A stretch of DNA of 64,000 bases from Phytophthora colocasiae (taxonomy: Eukaryota; Oomycota; Peronosporomycetes; Peronosporales; Peronosporaceae). The notes below the pieces were generated by a model that was not told the DNA's origin, ran no database searches, and saw only the letters and a list, made by a program, of their open reading frames with translations. Each line of letters starts with the position of its first letter. Positions within the stretch are counted from its first letter, which is position 1. Positions 44,400-56,550 of this stretch are shown here, one piece after another. The translations under genes were made by a program, and so were the position numbers. The stretch spans positions 372,001 through 436,000 of the forward strand of contig JAGKQI010000087.1 in assembly GCA_018806915.1 (NCBI GenBank), read 5' to 3'.

Positions 44400-44850
44400 A
44401 ACATGTATGTTATTGCAGCTCGTGGCGCCAAGGACGTATCCGTTCGACGTTGTGCAAAGCGTGAAAACACGTCGGTATTACTGAGTATCAGCGCTACTAT
44501 CCCGCCGCTTATCATTTTCAAGGGGGAGACGTTGCCTAGCGACTTTTTGATCGGTCCTCCGCATGACAGCGTACAGCAACAGAGAACGCTTTTATAGATA
44601 CTGTGGCATTCAATGAATGGCTAGACCATTTCATTTTTCCCAGCCCCTCGGCTCGTCCCGTCTTGCTGACACTAGACAACCTCACCTCACATATCGGCGT
44701 ACAAGTTCTTGTGGACGACGTTATAACTTATGATCTATTTTTTTTGGAGATTTTGCCCAGGGTGCCAGGTGCATTACTTTTTTCGAGACGATTATCAGGA
44801 ACAATTTCTGGGGCCCATTACTCAGTGAATTCACATCGTTTCGATGAATA
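44400..44850 (+). pseudogene. pogo-like DDE transposase fragment
   Basis: Two pieces of one gene. The first reads VIAARGAKDVSVRRCAKREN, PPLIIFKGETLPSDFLIGPP and ends at a stop near 44597. The second reads AFNEWLDHFIFPSPSARPVL and LTLDNLTSHIGVQVL. The latter matches the LxLDNxxSH motif with the second catalytic Asp of pogo/Tigger DDE transposases. No DNA-binding domain or inverted repeats were found, so it is an old relic. Confidence 0.65.
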
Positions 44851-44956
44851 AACATTTCAAATACGAGCTGAGATCGACAGTTTATGGCCCAGTTGTGCTA
44901 ATTGACGGACTCGAAAACTTATTGCTAAATTCATAACAAAGTAGTTCGCCTTAAGT

Positions 44957-45201
44957 TCCCTCATCACTCCTGTGGTGACGGTGGAATCCAAGTGGCGTGT
45001 CATCGAGGGCAAGAGCAAGATCTCCATGCCCAACTCGGCCAAGAAGCACGGCACCACGGTACGTTTGCCTGTGAGGAGGCGAAGCTGCCGACCCGTAAGG
45101 CTGCTAAGATTACCGGTGCCTCTGCTGCCAACACTGGACTCTTCGATGACGATGACAATGATCTTGACAACGACCGCGACGACCGTGACGACCTCGACTA
45201 A
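44957..45201 (+). pseudogene. Duplicated gene fragment, frameshifted
   Basis: One frame reads VESKWRVIEGKSKISMPNSA, and after a shift near 45058 the other gives FACEEAKLPTRKAAKITGAS and an acidic end FDDDDNDLDND before a stop. The sequence looks like a conserved 3' gene end without a 5' part. Family not recognised. Confidence 0.4.
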
Positions 45202-45857
45202 AACTAGACTTTTTAGGATTTTTTTTAGCGAAAAGTCAGACAAACTGCGGCATTGCCACAGCTCAATACTTATTGCAGTATGGAAAAGCACTACATGTGC
45301 ATCTACTTGGCTGAACAGATGAGCTTGATGTGGTTGGCTTGGTTTCTCATAATGCTGGTACCATTATCCACTTCCTATATACTCTAGCAGCGTAAGGTAG
45401 GAAATTCCTACTACCACTGGTAGTACCAGTACTACTTGTACATGTGCATGAACATGTAGGAACTACTTCGAAGTACTTCATGAATGGCTTGGTAGCACAG
45501 TACCGTAAGATCCAGTTTGAAGTTTTCCGTATACACTTTGGCCTTGCTTGTTTCTTATCAGATTCGTCAGGCAGCTGATACATGTACCATGAACACGTTC
45601 ATCACGGCATGTATGGACATGAACGAAGGGTAACGGCGGGTGGTAACCACAAAAACGAGCGGTGCTGCACTTGTTGTCCAACGAAATAGCTTCATTGTCT
45701 TGTCCATTTGCAGTTGTGCGTTGAATTCATGTACAATGTGCTTTGTACATGTACAGCATTGCGTCAATATACATGTAGCAAAATATCCACCGAAGCCGAT
45801 CTAGCAATTTGCATGTAGCCATTCGGCTTCAGCAAAATTAATCGAGATCACTACTGT
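45202..45857. other. Intergenic with many TACATGTA-type palindromes
   Basis: No gene recognised. Short palindromes based on ACATGT and AGTACT recur between 45370 and 45780. Ends at the target duplication of the nested retroelement. Confidence 0.45.
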
Positions 45858-45874
45858 GATTAAAGTCCGGCTAT
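45858..45874. repeat. Left target-site duplication of the non-LTR element
   Basis: GATTAAAGTCCGGCTAT, identical to 63291-63307. It abuts the A-rich 3' tail of the element (read on the minus strand as repeated TAAAAA). Confidence 0.85.
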
Positions 45875-46062
45875 TTTTATTTTTATTTTTAGCGGTCAAC
45901 GCCGAAAGCGCTCAGGGCGAGCTCTGCATCAGCCCCGCATACCGGGCGTGTACCCGGCGGCTCCGGCTGCCCGCACTCTGCTGTCGACTATATCTATCAT
46001 ATGCATGTGTCGTTTCTAGGTGCGAGCTATCATGGTTGATATGCATTCATGCACGGACGCGA

Positions 46063-46832
46063 TTACCTACTCGGCACCCTCTCTTCCTCCGCGTCGTCTT
46101 CCTGTTCTTCGTCCTCCTCCTGCCGTCGTCGTACTCGTTCGCATATCCACAGCTGTGCTCGTTGCTGGAGTTTGGCTTCGTGCTCTTCTAGAAGCGTGTC
46201 CATCCGTAGAACGTCTCTGGCATGATTCCGTCTTCCGTGTTGAATACTGGCATTCACATCCGAGAGCAGATTCTCTTCCCCTGCTGCTGCAATTGCCTCC
46301 GCATTCTTGACGCAGGTAGTATTCCAGTAGGCCCTGTTACATGCCCACACGACACTCATAATAGCGCGATGTAGTTTGCCAGCACCTTTGGATGTGTACA
46401 TCAGCGCGCTAGCCCACCGAGCGGTTTCACTTGTTGCCGATGGCCATACTCGCCACCCACTTGGGCCATTGTAGATATCTGGAAAATTAGACTCAAGCCA
46501 CCTTCTTTGAGATGTCAGTGTACGGTCAGTCCCTGTTGTCGCTGTGGCAGCGATCCAACTCACTATCGATTGCCTTGGGCCGAACCCGCGGGGTATATCC
46601 TGAGTCCGGTCACTAAGTACCCATGCGGGTGAGTACCCATGCTGCAACCCAGACATCCACTCAAGTTCGTAGCTACGAAGCTCTCCATGCATAGACCCCG
46701 ATCCACACACTCCTAACCAAATTGCCCGTGGGTTCTTGGACGTCATATCTCTACGTGGGTTTTGACATGTTTGACGTACTGAGCGATCCGTGCGCATTCG
46801 CAGGGCCTTCGCTGGGATGCAGACTATCCATG
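46063..46832 (-). pseudogene. ORF2 3' segment of the non-LTR element
   Basis: C-terminal part of ORF2, downstream of the MITE. It includes SATSETARWASALMYTSKGAG, the AIMSVVWACNRAYWNTT segment and an Arg/Glu-rich end. In the joined frame it follows directly from the middle segment once the MITE and one TA are removed. By itself it would start at an internal ATG (46797), which is not a real start. Confidence 0.8.
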
Positions 46833-46834
46833 TA

Positions 46835-47368
46835 CCGTAATATCGGTGTCAAGTGTCCGCTTTTGTTAACTGTCACCCCCCTATTCTAGCCAATCACAGA
46901 CCTGATAGCGCAACAGCCAAGTAGGATTTGCTCCGCTTTGTCAAGTGTCACCCCTCAGTATTTTTGAAGCCAGTCGCATAGTCCGAACAACCGAAGAGCA
47001 GAGAAGTGAACACTGTTCACCGAACAGGGGTGAAATGGTGGTGAGGAGACGGTTGGAAACCAAGGCTAAAGTCTGAGACTTTTGCATTCAAGGCTGCTGC
47101 GCTTTGCATGTATGAAACCTGCAGCATGCGCGTCGTTATTACCATGTCCTATTTTCTATCTCTGGTAGCTTTAATATTCCTAGTAATAAACTACCGGTGT
47201 CTTCACTTCTGCAGAGTACAATACAATGCTGGAGTTGGAAGTTGCATCGTTGTACGACTTGCAAACAGCTGCGGCGGGTTTCTCTTATCTCTACACTGCA
47301 CCTTGAGTTTATCCCTATCATTGGATTTGTTGGCACCAGGGGGGTGACACTTGACACCGATATTACGG
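46835..47368. mobile_element. MITE, TA target, 23-bp perfect terminal inverted repeats
   Basis: The ends are CCGTAATATCGGTGTCAAGT plus three more matching bases, inverted at 46835 and 47368, with TA on both sides (46833-46834 and 47369-47370). 534 bp, no coding capacity. A further copy of GTCAAGTGTCACCCC lies inside near 46938. It interrupts retrotransposon ORF2. Confidence 0.9.
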
Positions 47369-48033
47369 TAATTCCACAAGTTTGGGATCTGCGGAATCCG
47401 GGTGTGCCTTCGTAACAGCATATCCAGATGCGCTTTCTTATGCTGTCGAGAGATTCGTACCAGCCACTAAATTTTGTCCACCACTGTTCCGATTCCGGGA
47501 TAAAAACATCATCCACCCACCAATTAGCACATTCGTGCGCTGGGTCCTGGCACCGCAATGCGTTTACCGCTCTAGGATAACCTTCATGCAATACACCAGT
47601 AACCCACAGACCAGATATTTGTGATGGATGGTACTGGTAAAAGGTGGATGCCGGCGAGCAAGCCAGCACAATCCTCTGAAGGTTGAGCGGAAGTAGCCGA
47701 CCCGTTAATCGTTGCCGACACCTCTGTGCTTCGAGATGGAATAAGTGACTGGCATACCCCACATACGTCCAGCTCACGACCAGCCATAGTACGTTTACAG
47801 CGTGTAGCCATGCATCTCCTGCGATTTGAACTAGGGGTCTCCATTGGCATCGTTCAGATGACTCATTAGCCCACCATGCCCGAGTTGGGAGACCGCTCTG
47901 CTCGGCCAGTTCGTGACTCCATCCAGCTGTATAACTTTCTTGGTCCGGGATCCAGAGTCGGATACACACTTCTTCGAGTGCTGAGCTGTGACCCTCATAG
48001 AACTCGGTGACGTTAGTACACGGTGACCTTCCA
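47369..48033 (-). pseudogene. ORF2 middle segment of the non-LTR element
   Basis: About 220 codons lying between the MULE and the MITE, reading GRSPCTNVTEFYEGHSSALE and later LNLQRIVLACSPASTFYQYH. The domain is not recognised, but the frame is continuous with the 5' segment (51110) and with the 3' segment (46832) when one copy of each target duplication is kept. Confidence 0.8.
48025..48033. repeat. Left 9-bp target duplication of the nested MULE
   Basis: GACCTTCCA, identical to 51110-51118. A 9-bp duplication is the hallmark of Mutator-like insertion. Confidence 0.88.
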
Positions 48034-51000
48034 CGAACGGGCTTAAACACGAGTAAAATCGGAGTCAATTCAAGTAATCCTTCAAAAGGATGAACCTCGA
48101 GTAATCGAGATCGCTAAAAGCGCATTTGCGAGTAAAACTCAAAAAGATACATTTGAAGTACATCAACACAGAAGTGTATTGCAGCACAAGCTTTATCTGT
48201 GCACCAAGTCTTCAGCTTTTAAAGCCTTCTCACTAGCGAATCCTTGAGAAACCGCTTGTGGCCGCCCCATCGAGAACTAGTAAGCCACTGCTCCTGCAAC
48301 GTCTGCCCCGTGAGTATAGGCTCGATTAAGACACTCGGCTAGCTCCTGGCACTCCATCTTCACTTGAGCACCGTGCGAAAACGTGGTCATCCAGAAGTAA
48401 ATGCCATCCTTCTCCCCCCAGGATACGACTTTGCCGAGAAGAAATTGCTCGTCTTCAGCACCATCATCTGCAACGAGCGTAAACTCTCTCATGAGATTCC
48501 AATGCAAAGGTCGTGCAGGGAATTTCAGCATGTCTCGAATGAGAATGTCAACTGAGAACCGGTGAGTATTGTCGCCTCCTTCTGCTAACGGACCAGGCCG
48601 CTTGCGTTGACCACCACTCAGCTTTCTGACCGGCAAGGATTTGAGAATTCCTTCAACGCTGATGTCACGCTGTAGAGCCATTGCCGCCACCACGTGGGAG
48701 CATTGCCAACCTGTATGGAAAAACTTCGCACAGTCGCAAATATACTTCTTACGGATTGCCTGAATCTGCGTGCAATTGTCAGATACAATGACCAGAAATG
48801 ATTAACATGTTGCTCGTACCGTTGCCTTCGAAACTGACGGCGCCGCAGTGATCATACCGGATTCCATAACTGGGTCTACGCGGAGCAGTTGAACTTGGTG
48901 CATTGACAAACAATGCAAATCCACCGTATTGACGGTCAACGCGTCTGGCAGCTTCCCCTTGAGAGAGTTTCTGTAGCTAATACACATATTCAAATAGAAA
49001 AATTACCAATGATACAAAACTCACAAGTTGAAGCCACTTACAGCGTTACTCGCGAACGGTTCATTGGTGCGCTGTGGATGTTCTTTGCTGACACCAAAAA
49101 TTTCGAAGCGTTAAACAGGATTCCTTTCACCACCTTGGAGCGAGTATCCTTAATGACATAGTAGTTTGCCTTCTCAGCCAGCAATGCTTGGGCACGCACG
49201 ATTACTTCATTCATAAATGGACCTGTACGCACACACTATTAGCAAGGAAATAAAATCGCAATCATAGCCCGTACCTTCCGAGAAATGATCTAGCGATGGT
49301 CGTTCGGTTTGGCTTTCCTGAAGCCGCAGAATTCGAGGGATGGAATCGTTCAGCACTATCGCCGTACTTGCACGAAGCTGACCAACACATGCCTGTTTAA
49401 TCACACGGTGATGCGACTCTAGGGCGTTCTGAGACGGCGTTATTCCGGGAGTAGCAGCAGTATAAAACCAGTTCCCCCACGTATCGCCCAGGTAATAGTC
49501 TCCAAACCACTTCGCGTACTTGGTCTCGCCTTGTTCCTCCCAATACTGTAGAAACAGCGAAGCGAGAGCGGTAAATTGTTTCTTCGTGCGAGCGCGGCTA
49601 AGGTACCGAATGTCAGGCAGCACATTGTCTTCGTAAAAAGCGGGAGCCGTGAGCAACTTGATTTTTTCGCGACTTTTGCGAATAAGGTGTGGATAGCAAT
49701 TCAACGGGACGATGTCTGGCCACACCTCCAAATATGCATTTGCGATATATTGGGCCCTGTCAAGACTCCCAAATCGCAGCATTAAGTCAATACCAAAAAA
49801 CTGTTGAGCAAAACGCTTCACCGTCTTGAACATTGTAGCGTACGCAACTTGATGCTCCGTTTTCACGAACATATACACCCACGGGACGAACGTCTTGGAG
49901 TACTGGCTACGGCGGTAATGCGTGGTGTAAGTGCCAAAATCTACCAATGTCCAGCCGCCTAAAACACTAAATATTAGCACAAACGAGCGCAGCATAAAAC
50001 CAAAAGCACTTACCAAAATGAAGTTTGTAGGTGCCGTCTGTAACACCAAGAAGCCCTGTAGATTGCTGGCTTGAGTGCGCTTTAATCACATTATGGAAGG
50101 TACTTCTCGAGGTAAGGATCAATCCAAACGACTTGCCCTTCTTGCCACCTTCATCGATGATGTCATGTTCGAAACATTCCAGTGCGATAACCCCGTGCTT
50201 AAACAAGCGGGTTGCAGATTCAAAATCAGACTCCTCCCGCCCACTAATTGTGTCGGGGCCGTGGCCTCTGCTGCCGAAAAACTCTTCATTTGTGGTGCAC
50301 AAATGGGTATAAGCCCATTCGAGCAAGGTTGCGAAGTTTGTAATCTCCCAGCCACCTTCAATATCAACAATCGCTTAAATAAACATTGGTTTGGAAATCG
50401 TTTATGAGTTTATCGTACCTGACAGCTTTTTGCGCAGCGCTGCTTTACGGTTCTTCAGCTTCTCTTCAGACGGAACATGTTGAAGCAACTCGTGGTTATT
50501 TTCATAACGGTCAAGAAGTAGCCTTCGGCATTTTTGGGGTCCAGCTCCACCGAGAAGCAGGCTGTCCACATCTCGCTTAAGAGCGCCGTGGATCCCTCGA
50601 CGAATAACAGCAGTCGTTTCACTGCTGTGCATCTCTGCCACTTCTAGGGTGAACCGCTCACTACCGTCGGGGTGTTGTTGGAACTTCGTGAGTCGTAGGC
50701 GCTTCGGACAATCTGTGTGGGACACACAGCGATATATTCTAGCGCTTTGTTCCCGTAGTTGTGCATGTATTTATACATTGAGCCGTCCAGTAGGTCTATT
50801 CCGACCTTCGCGTCATCTAGCGACGAGAACGTCTCACACGCCTCAAAACACATTCGCTTGGAAACAGGCTGTGGCTCATCCTCTTCAGAAGAAGCGGCGA
50901 AGTCACTGGCTCCGCTCCCAACGGTGTCTTGGCTCATCAAAACACAAATGGATGTATGAACGCCTTCCAGCCAGCCAATCTACTTCTATTGTCTCCTTTT

Positions 51001-51109
51001 AACCAACTACTTGAAATTTATCTTTTTCAGTTAAATTTTACTTCAAAAACCGCCAAAAAATAATTTACTCGAAGTTTCCCTGAAATTTACTCGAAGATAA
51101 GCCGCACCC
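48034..51109 (-). mobile_element. Nested Mutator-like element (MULE), 3.08 kb
   Basis: Bounded by the 9-bp duplication GACCTTCCA. The ends are imperfect inverted repeats: inward from the left CGAACGGGCTTAAACACGAG, inward from the right GGGTGCGGCTTATCTTCGAG, both continuing into GAGTAAA-type repeats. It carries one transposase gene on the minus strand. It interrupts ORF2 of the surrounding retroelement and so is younger. Confidence 0.88.
48277..50940 (-). pseudogene. MULE transposase of the nested element
   Basis: Exons read by eye: 50419-50940, 50014-50373, 49275-49958, 49042-49222, then from 48976 on; introns carry GT...AG ends. The N-terminus has a FLYWCH/WRKY-like zinc part (SHTDCPKRLRL). 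The core contains TGLLGVTDGTYKLHFG, FGSLDRAQYIANAYLEVWPD, CYPHLIRKSREKIKLL and TPSQNALESHHRVIKQ. The end is a SWIM finger (CDCAKFFHTGWQCSH). A frame change inside exon 1 near 50710 and unclear coding between 48700 and 48976 suggest decay or base errors. The product would bind the element ends and catalyse cut-and-paste transposition in the nucleus. Confidence 0.75.
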
Positions 51110-51118
51110 GACCTTCCA
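51110..51118. repeat. Right 9-bp target duplication of the nested MULE
   Basis: GACCTTCCA, matching 48025-48033. It lies inside the ORF2 reading frame. Confidence 0.88.
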
Positions 51119-54100
51119 GCTCCGTAACGATGCACTTGGGTATCGATATGCTGATCAACGCACAGCCTACAGGCTGATGACCATTCATTGCACAGCCAAT
51201 GCTTTTGTGCGTTTGTATGCAGGACATTCCCGATGGTTCTCCAGTAGAACCTCTTCTGGTAGTCGTCCCAGTCTAACCACTCTGTCATCTCTAGCTCTGT
51301 CACACATGCGGTACAATAACTCTCTCCTCGCTCTAGTTGGGTCTGCACCCAAGTGTCTTTCCTTTGCATTGCCGCTAGCCGAGATAGGTACTGTTGTGCT
51401 TTCCCAACTACAGGTTGGCCAGTAGCGTCTAGTAATTGAGCAGTATCCCATTTGAGTAGGTGGCTGTAAGATCCTGTTAACGGCACAATACGTGCATCTG
51501 CCGCGTCCTGATCCACCTCCGCGAGTGCTCTCCGTTGATCCATTACAACTCTGTCCCCCGTCTCCACATGTTCTTGGTGTGAGCGTACCCACACGGCTGT
51601 GAAACTTCCCCCTGGGCGCATTAGTGCTATCATCGATCGTAGCTCAATCCGATGACGATTACTGTACTTAATGTGGAGCGGACGTTTCCCCGTTACCATG
51701 TCTCTGGCTGTCTGCAGAATATTAATTGCTGCTTTGTTGTCACAGATTTGATAGCCTGTATCGCCACTCAGCGCCAAGCCTGCCAATAAGGCGTGGCATT
51801 CACACCGTGTAGATGTAATATCCATCCAATTCGCCAGGAGCCGCCCCTGTTGTCGGATCCCGTGGGTCCTAAGGCCCCACGTCCCAGTGGCTTCAGGTGT
51901 ACCACCAGCTATTACACTTCCGTCACCGGCAGCGAATTCTCCTCGGACCACATCCAAGGTTTCACAGGCTGTCCATGTACGACGCACGTCCGTTGGTGGT
52001 GGTTGGTCGCACCTCTTGCAGTGAGGGTGGTGCCAGTCCCCACACACTCCGCAGCGTTCCGATCCTCGCAACCTCTTGCATTCGACACACGAACGGTCGG
52101 CCGCTACTACAGTGCCCGTTCGGAGCACGTCTTGATACCTACGATTACTCCTGTCAAAAGCGATTTGGATACTCCTCCGGTCCATAACCCCCGTAGTACC
52201 TCGTACAGTGGTATCATTCCAGATTATCACTTGTTGTAGCCTCATACGACCACGGCGGCTGCTTGGGAGTTGGGTAACCTCAACCGGGACGCAGAGCTCA
52301 GCGTATTCCGTGTCTCTACCATCCGGTCGAATAGACCATACGTCCGTGCCAGGGTGCCGTTCGTGCCACCATTGCACGTCAATTTCAAGTCCAAATCCTA
52401 GCTCATTTTCAGTTGTGCCGTCTCCGATGCGTTGTCCAAGTTCATATCCACGTAATTCTAGCCTGTCATTTAGAACGTCGTACTGACTTACGATGAAGAA
52501 TCCCTGTGGAGGAATATCCACCGCAGCCATGTCTAGGTGCGTGACATTGATCACTGTCTTGCCCACCGGCGTTACGAGCGTTTGGGTACCATCTCTGCAA
52601 CATTGGACTTTAAGCTCAGCTTCTAGAGATTCATATTCACGCTGCTGCCGAAGCGGCCATCTCCCTCTGTGGGCTAGATGTTCTTTCCGAGCCAGTCTAG
52701 TTCCTCCGTCATCTGAAATGTCACCAATAAAGCGAATCTTGCTGCTGAACTTCACGTTGAATTGTAAGATCCGTTGCTGAAGATCCCTGTTTACTCCGAA
52801 CCATATAGGTCGGTCGTTAGGCCTAGCTGACGTGCATTCCACCGGGTTTGTCCAATCCACCGAGACAGAGACTCCGAGACGTGCGGCCGCTCTGACCGTC
52901 TGATGGACCCAATCATGTAGATGCGGAGGTGGTTCTAGCGCCACCTCAAGCGGATGACACGTGAGTCCCGCTTTAATTTGGTATAGTTCAAAGCATTCAG
53001 CGAGTAAGTGGTATGCTGGCACGTGCGGCGAATTTTGAACTCGAAGTGCTAGCTGAACCCTTGATGTAGTACACGCATCAACCAGGCTATTTAATCCGAG
53101 GCCTTGAGTTCGATCGTGGAATACAGCTTGTGGTGTACCAAAAGGTAACTTTAACACGGATCGGGCTACGCGCCGTACAAGTTTGTCGACGTGGTGGGCC
53201 ATTTTGAGTGTCGACCCCAACTGAGTCCTGTACTGAAGTCGTGGTATCCAGACATTGTTCACAATGTATCTGAGTTGATCTGCTGTGAGCCTGCATTTCA
53301 TGATGATCTTTGCATCCGATTTCAGCTGATTCCACACGGAACGCATCGTTTTGCTCCAGATATCACTTGAACTCTGATAGACACCGAGGTGTTTGAAGCC
53401 TTCTGCCGGACTGACTACTGAAACCGGTTGTGGTTCGCCGTAGCCATCGTTTAAGTACACTGTATCCTCATGTGTCTGTCGGCCTGGGTGGTAATGCATG
53501 AAGAAGGACTTCTTGGCCCCGAATACCCCTCCAGTTGCGTGCATTCCAGTAAATAGATTGGATATTTCAACCCGACTCTCGATTCCCTCTCTCGACGTGG
53601 CCACATCAATGACGTCATCTACTAACACAGTCGCTGCAATCGTTTCATTTCCCGGCCGCTGGCTATGGCTGGTAACCACCGCCCCAACACCCCGGTCCTG
53701 GCGCTCCATTAAGAGATCCATGTAAAATCCAATATGCCGAATCGATAAGACGGAACCTTGTCCTAGTCCAAATTCACGCTTTCCTGTTTCGACCCATCCG
53801 AACGCAGTACGGACGTCAATCTCTCCAGCCCCTAAGAACCCCATAAGAATGTTGTATAAGAGGCTGGGGGTTCCAATACGGCGGTAAATGTATGCCATCA
53901 CCCAACGAGGAATACGGTCATAGCATTTTTCGCAGTCCTTGCTCAAGATATACAGCTCTTCTTTGCGTTGTTTGGCTCGGTCAAGCAGGAGTGTGGTTGC
54001 TAATGCTGCATCTTGAACGTTCCTATTGCGTTGGAATCCATGCTGGAGTCGGTGGTTCGGGACTTTACACTCAATGTATCCACTAATCGCTGTGAGTAAC

Positions 54101-56484
54101 CTGGTTGTAAATGAGCTCTGGATTGTGATGGGTCTCCACGGCGGTAAACCCTGTCTGTCCCAAACTCCTGTGGCCTGTGGTGATTTAGGTAGGAACACCA
54201 TTTGGCGGTGATTCAGAATTTCCGGAACCCATCCTGTTCGGAGTATCGTATTCATAATAAGCTGCTCATATTCTCTGATAACCCGCGGTGCCGCTATCCA
54301 CAGTTCTTGTGGTATACCGCCATACCCAGGTGATACTCCCGTGTTGACTCGAGCATCCACCCACGACTGCATTTCGTCGTTATAGTGAAAATCGGACCAT
54401 TGTTGCCCGTCTTGCATGAACGTGTGCTTATGAGTGCCCCCCGCTTTGATGTCATTTAGCATCCATTCTCTAACAAACTGGGTAAGACTCTCCTCATCTT
54501 CCACTGCTCCTGTTATCAGGTGCCGGGGTTCGGTTGTCATTTGGTCTGGAGGCATCCATGTGGACAGCAGGTCTGTCATTGCAACCTCTACTGCCCGTCT
54601 GGTTTCCACATAATCGTATTCTGGACCGTCTCCGACGAGAGCCCCTCGGATATTAACTGGTGGCATTGTCCTCCCGATCGTGTCTTTCAGGAGCTTTCCT
54701 ACTTTACCTGCAGCCATCCAAACACTCCGTTGAACTCGTTGTCCCTCTAGCCGTCTACGTTGTCGCCAACTTCTACGCGATCGTAACACTTTCTTCCATA
54801 GCACCCAGCCACGGCGTAGCCAGTCGTTCATCCCTGGGAGCGTTTGAGGTTGGACGGAGCACCTCCACTGATTAATTCGTTTGGCCCCTTCCGCATGTGG
54901 ACTGGTACTTGGGATTCTCTCCGGGAAAACCACCCACTTCGGCCACTGCAATTTTTTGAAAGCTGTTCGCAGTATGTCCACTGAGCTGTTCGGCTGTTGC
55001 TGCAGTCGCCGAATGCTTTTATACTGGCAATGACAGCGGGCAGTCCGCTTGATACTGACCGCCCTATCAATAGCCCGTCTACCTTGGCTTGTTTCCCCCC
55101 ATACAGATTTGGCTGCTTCATACATGCAGGCGTAGAGGTTTTTAATGGCAGAATCTAGCCACACAGCACAACCATCGTCGGATTCTTCAGGTGGTGGAGG
55201 AGGTAAACAGCGGGGCCTTTGTTGAAGTTCGTGATCAATACATGCCGAAAATATTTGTAGCTCCGCAGGAGTTGGTCGGCGAACAGCCAGCACCCGTATA
55301 GGATTCTGTCCTTGTAGGTTGCTATTTACTCGCTGGATTCTGTCGAGCGCTAGTGCTACGAATGGTGTCCCGACATGATCCCCCGTGTTAAGGGAGTACA
55401 GCCAAATACCGCTCCGCTTGACTTGATGTGCATGTTGTGCGCTAATGTACACGTCGTCAAGAGCCGTTTTCGTGGCACCGTTTTGATAAGTAAATCGCTG
55501 GGTGGTAGGATGTCGGAGTCTAAATGTTGAGAGGACTTCTTGTTCTGCTGTCCAGTCGCGAAAGTCTGACGATGCCCTTTGTGTCCACCGATCACGTTCA
55601 TTAATTCCCTGCCGGTCTAGCCTGTCATCCGGATATGTGTTGAAATCTCCGGCGATAATACAAATGTACCCTTGATCTTTCCCCTTCGTTCGCTGCGACG
55701 ATATCCAATCGCGCTCCTGTTGGGTGCACCGAACGTTACGGTGCGGGGTATCTGGGCAGTACGTGGCGATGACTTGAAGGTTGCAGCGTCTCCCCACCCG
55801 TAGCAAGATGCTCATTGATCGTCCGGAGGGTGAGAATTCCGTATCGCGCTTCTTCCAACGGGATTGCCATCGCTCTATGTCCATTACTATCCCGATGCGC
55901 ATATTCCCAACCACTTGTAGAGCTGGGGCTCTACCACCATTGCTTGCTCTGGACCATACTGTCCGATCCACATGACATCCAACATTTGCATCTACTACCA
56001 CCAAGAAGTCGAGCCTGTTAGCTAGAAACCAATTTTTAATCTCATCGTACATCCTCTTCCACAACCCCTTGTTCACGTTCGTCGTCGCAATTCTGATCTC
56101 CATCTCACGCATGTCGGCATCAGGGGAGCTTGAGTCTCCCAGGAATTGCTCTGCATAATGCTCACGTTGCAGTATTTCGGCGGTGACTGCGTCTTCTCCT
56201 TCCGCACCGACATATTCTGTACGAGTTATATGAGGTAACCATTGTCGGCGACGTTTACCACGTTTGTGGCGTCGTGTTCTACAGGTGTTGGGCAGTATCA
56301 TGAGCCGCGTGTCTTCTTCTTCAGAATTGCTCGAATCATCAGAGGAGATACTCCGCTGTTCGTCGTCAGCTGGTTCGCCTACACCAGGTCTTATGTCTGT
56401 ACCAACAACCGATACTCCGTCCACCTCTGTTGTCAGGCACACAAACAAAATCACCACCAGCATCAAACTCCCGATCCATACCAT
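51110..56484 (-). pseudogene. ORF2 5' segment: endonuclease, reverse transcriptase, RNase H
   Basis: The first ATG is at 56484 (MVWIGSLMLVVILF). Domains in order: an APE-type endonuclease (TTNVNKGLWK; IIAGDFNTYPDDRL; NTGDHVGTPF); reverse transcriptase (PWRPITIQSSFTTRLL; SKDCEKCYDRIPRW motif A; GLGQGSVLSI motif B; VLVDDVIDV motif C, with V where Y/F-x-DD is usual); a Cys/His cluster (CVECKRLRGSERCGVCGDWH); RNase H (GDGSVIAGG; CECHALLAG; ICDNKAAIN; WVRSHQEH; DQDAADA). The frame runs 24 codons into the MULE by chance before a stop at 51043. The product would nick DNA and prime reverse transcription at the target. The frame is uninterrupted up to the MULE, so the copy was active until recently. 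Confidence 0.9.
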
Positions 56485-56550
56485 CACGGTGCCGACATGC
56501 CGACAGACAGTTGCCGACAAAAATAGTTCAACAAAAATATAGTCGGTGCT

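Noticed and set aside
46063..48068. Two separate genes at 46063-46797 and 47139-48068
   Set aside because: They are pieces of retrotransposon ORF2 split by a MITE; the last 76 codons of the second piece are MITE sequence.
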